The notes beneath the pieces were generated by a model. The model searched no databases and was not told the DNA's origin. It saw only the letters and a list, made by a program, of their open reading frames with translations. Both the position numbers and the translations under genes were made by a program. Positions 6,238 to 6,560 of a stretch of 6,560 bases of DNA are shown here, in pieces; position 1 is the stretch's first letter; each line of letters begins with the position of its first letter. Source of the DNA: CAYOMP01 sp964405075 (GTDB taxonomy: Bacteria > Bacillota > Clostridia > Lachnospirales > Lachnospiraceae); NCBI GenBank assembly GCA_964405075.1, contig CAYOMP010000156.1, positions 1-6,560 on the forward strand, written 5' to 3'.

Positions 6238-6315
6238 GGTTTAAGATATCTTTTGTCTCTAAAATTCCAGACATTTAGTGTCTGTCGCGCTTCATTTTTC
6301 TTTGAGCGCGATAAA
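6238..6315 (-). repeat. Intergenic structured repeat, short inverted copy B
   Basis: Read on the - strand, this begins TTTATCGCGCTCAAAGAAAA (from 6315) and continues with TGAAGCGCGACAGACAC (from 6294), matching the two ends of the repeat at 3677-3815 but without its middle 60 nt. The matching blocks differ mostly by transitions. Its main hairpin CAGACA/TGTCTG (6268-6273 with 6279-6284) corresponds to CAGATAC/GTATCTG of copy A, with one T-A pair replaced by C-G. A second stem, TCGCGCT (6285-6291) with AGCGCGA (6305-6311), closes the other half. It fills most of the recD2-comF gap. A + strand GTG frame opening at 6278 runs through it, but is better read as non-coding until 6380. Confidence 0.5.
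6243..6252. other. 10-nt palindrome after recD2
   Basis: AAGATATCTT is self-complementary and is followed by TTG. It lies 7 nt after the recD2 stop, at the edge of repeat copy B. It is too short and AT-rich to be called a terminator. Confidence 0.2.
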
Positions 6316-6379
6316 CTTCAATTTGTATATCTATTCAACACAAAACACATGGAGAGAGTCTTGGGGAGAAAGGATTTGT

Positions 6380-6560
6380 GTGTATATTGAGAATGATATT
6401 TTAGAAAAGATTTTTAAAGGAGTTGTGGACATATTTTATCCGAGGGTATGTCCATTTTGTGGAAAAGTAGTTAAATCTCAGGAACAAATGTGAATAAAAT
6501 GTTCAAAAAGAATACTTTATATAAAAGAACCAAGTTGTAAAAAGTGTATTAAGACATTAT
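6380..6560 (+). pseudogene. comF: ComF-like gene, N-terminal part, with in-frame TGA (partial at window end)
   Basis: The N-terminus resembles ComF, a phosphoribosyltransferase-fold protein tied to DNA uptake, whose front end carries paired CxxC zinc-type motifs. GTG at 6380 is chosen because AAAGGA (6369-6374) lies 5 nt upstream. The peptide then reads through FYPRVCPFCGKVV, with CPFC at residues 24-27. At codon 38 (6491-6493) there is TGA. The same frame continues with IKCSKRILYIKEPSCKKC to the window end, still ComF-like. TGA-I-K-C has exactly CxxC spacing, so the stop stands where the third cysteine is expected, one base from TGT or TGC. The glycine usual after the last CxxC is isoleucine, hinting at decay. 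Alternatives are a sequencing error, or less likely selenocysteine. The upstream in-frame GTG at 6278 is rejected because it lies in the repeat and lacks a ribosome binding site. Confidence 0.65.

Noticed and set aside
6278..6379. N-terminal extension of the comF-like frame from GTG 6278
   Set aside because: It lies inside repeat copy B, has no ribosome binding site, and gives residues unlike the ComF N-terminus; the GTG at 6380 has a well-placed AAAGGA.
1..6560. CRISPR array, tRNA, rRNA, transposase or prophage genes
   Set aside because: No regularly spaced direct repeats, no cloverleaf or rRNA signatures and no transposase or integrase motifs were seen on either strand.

Overview
This AT-rich window with strong purine-rich Shine-Dalgarno sequences looks like a motile, low-GC Gram-positive anaerobe, most likely a Lachnospiraceae-type Clostridia member. 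That placement is inferred from composition, gene order and protein sequence; no search was run. All recognisable genes are on the + strand.

Layout. 1-650 carries no convincing gene. Its first part folds into several strong hairpins (123-385), followed by a very A-rich stretch (about 421-540) with candidate promoters, then the ribosome binding site of the first gene. 651-3676 is a tight four-gene cluster with gaps of 24-33 nt, each gene with its own ribosome binding site: an MreB/Mbl actin homologue, two FlgG-superfamily rod proteins (flgF-like, flgG), and a small FlgJ rod-binding-domain protein without a wall-lytic domain. The order resembles the Bacillus subtilis mbl-flhO-flhP cluster. 3677-4030 is a 354-nt gap filled almost end to end with hairpins: a repeat copy, a terminator-like hairpin and a GC-rich structured block. 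4031-6235 encodes a complete RecD2-type helicase. 6236-6379 holds a second, shorter and inverted copy of the repeat. From 6380 to the window end lies the start of a ComF-like gene, interrupted by a TGA exactly where a zinc-binding cysteine is expected.

How it fits together. MreB organises the elongation machinery of the cell wall. The FlgF/FlgG-like proteins form the flagellar rod that crosses the wall, and the FlgJ-like protein is expected to help the rod assemble. RecD2 (DNA repair helicase) and ComF (DNA-uptake related) form a separate DNA-processing pair downstream.

The most interesting material is non-coding. Two diverged copies of one intergenic repeat (3677-3815 on +, 6238-6315 on -) share about 72% of their main block by eye, and one hairpin base pair is changed on both sides (T-A to C-G). 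Other leads are the TGA in comF, the structured block upstream of mreB, and the GC-rich block upstream of recD2.
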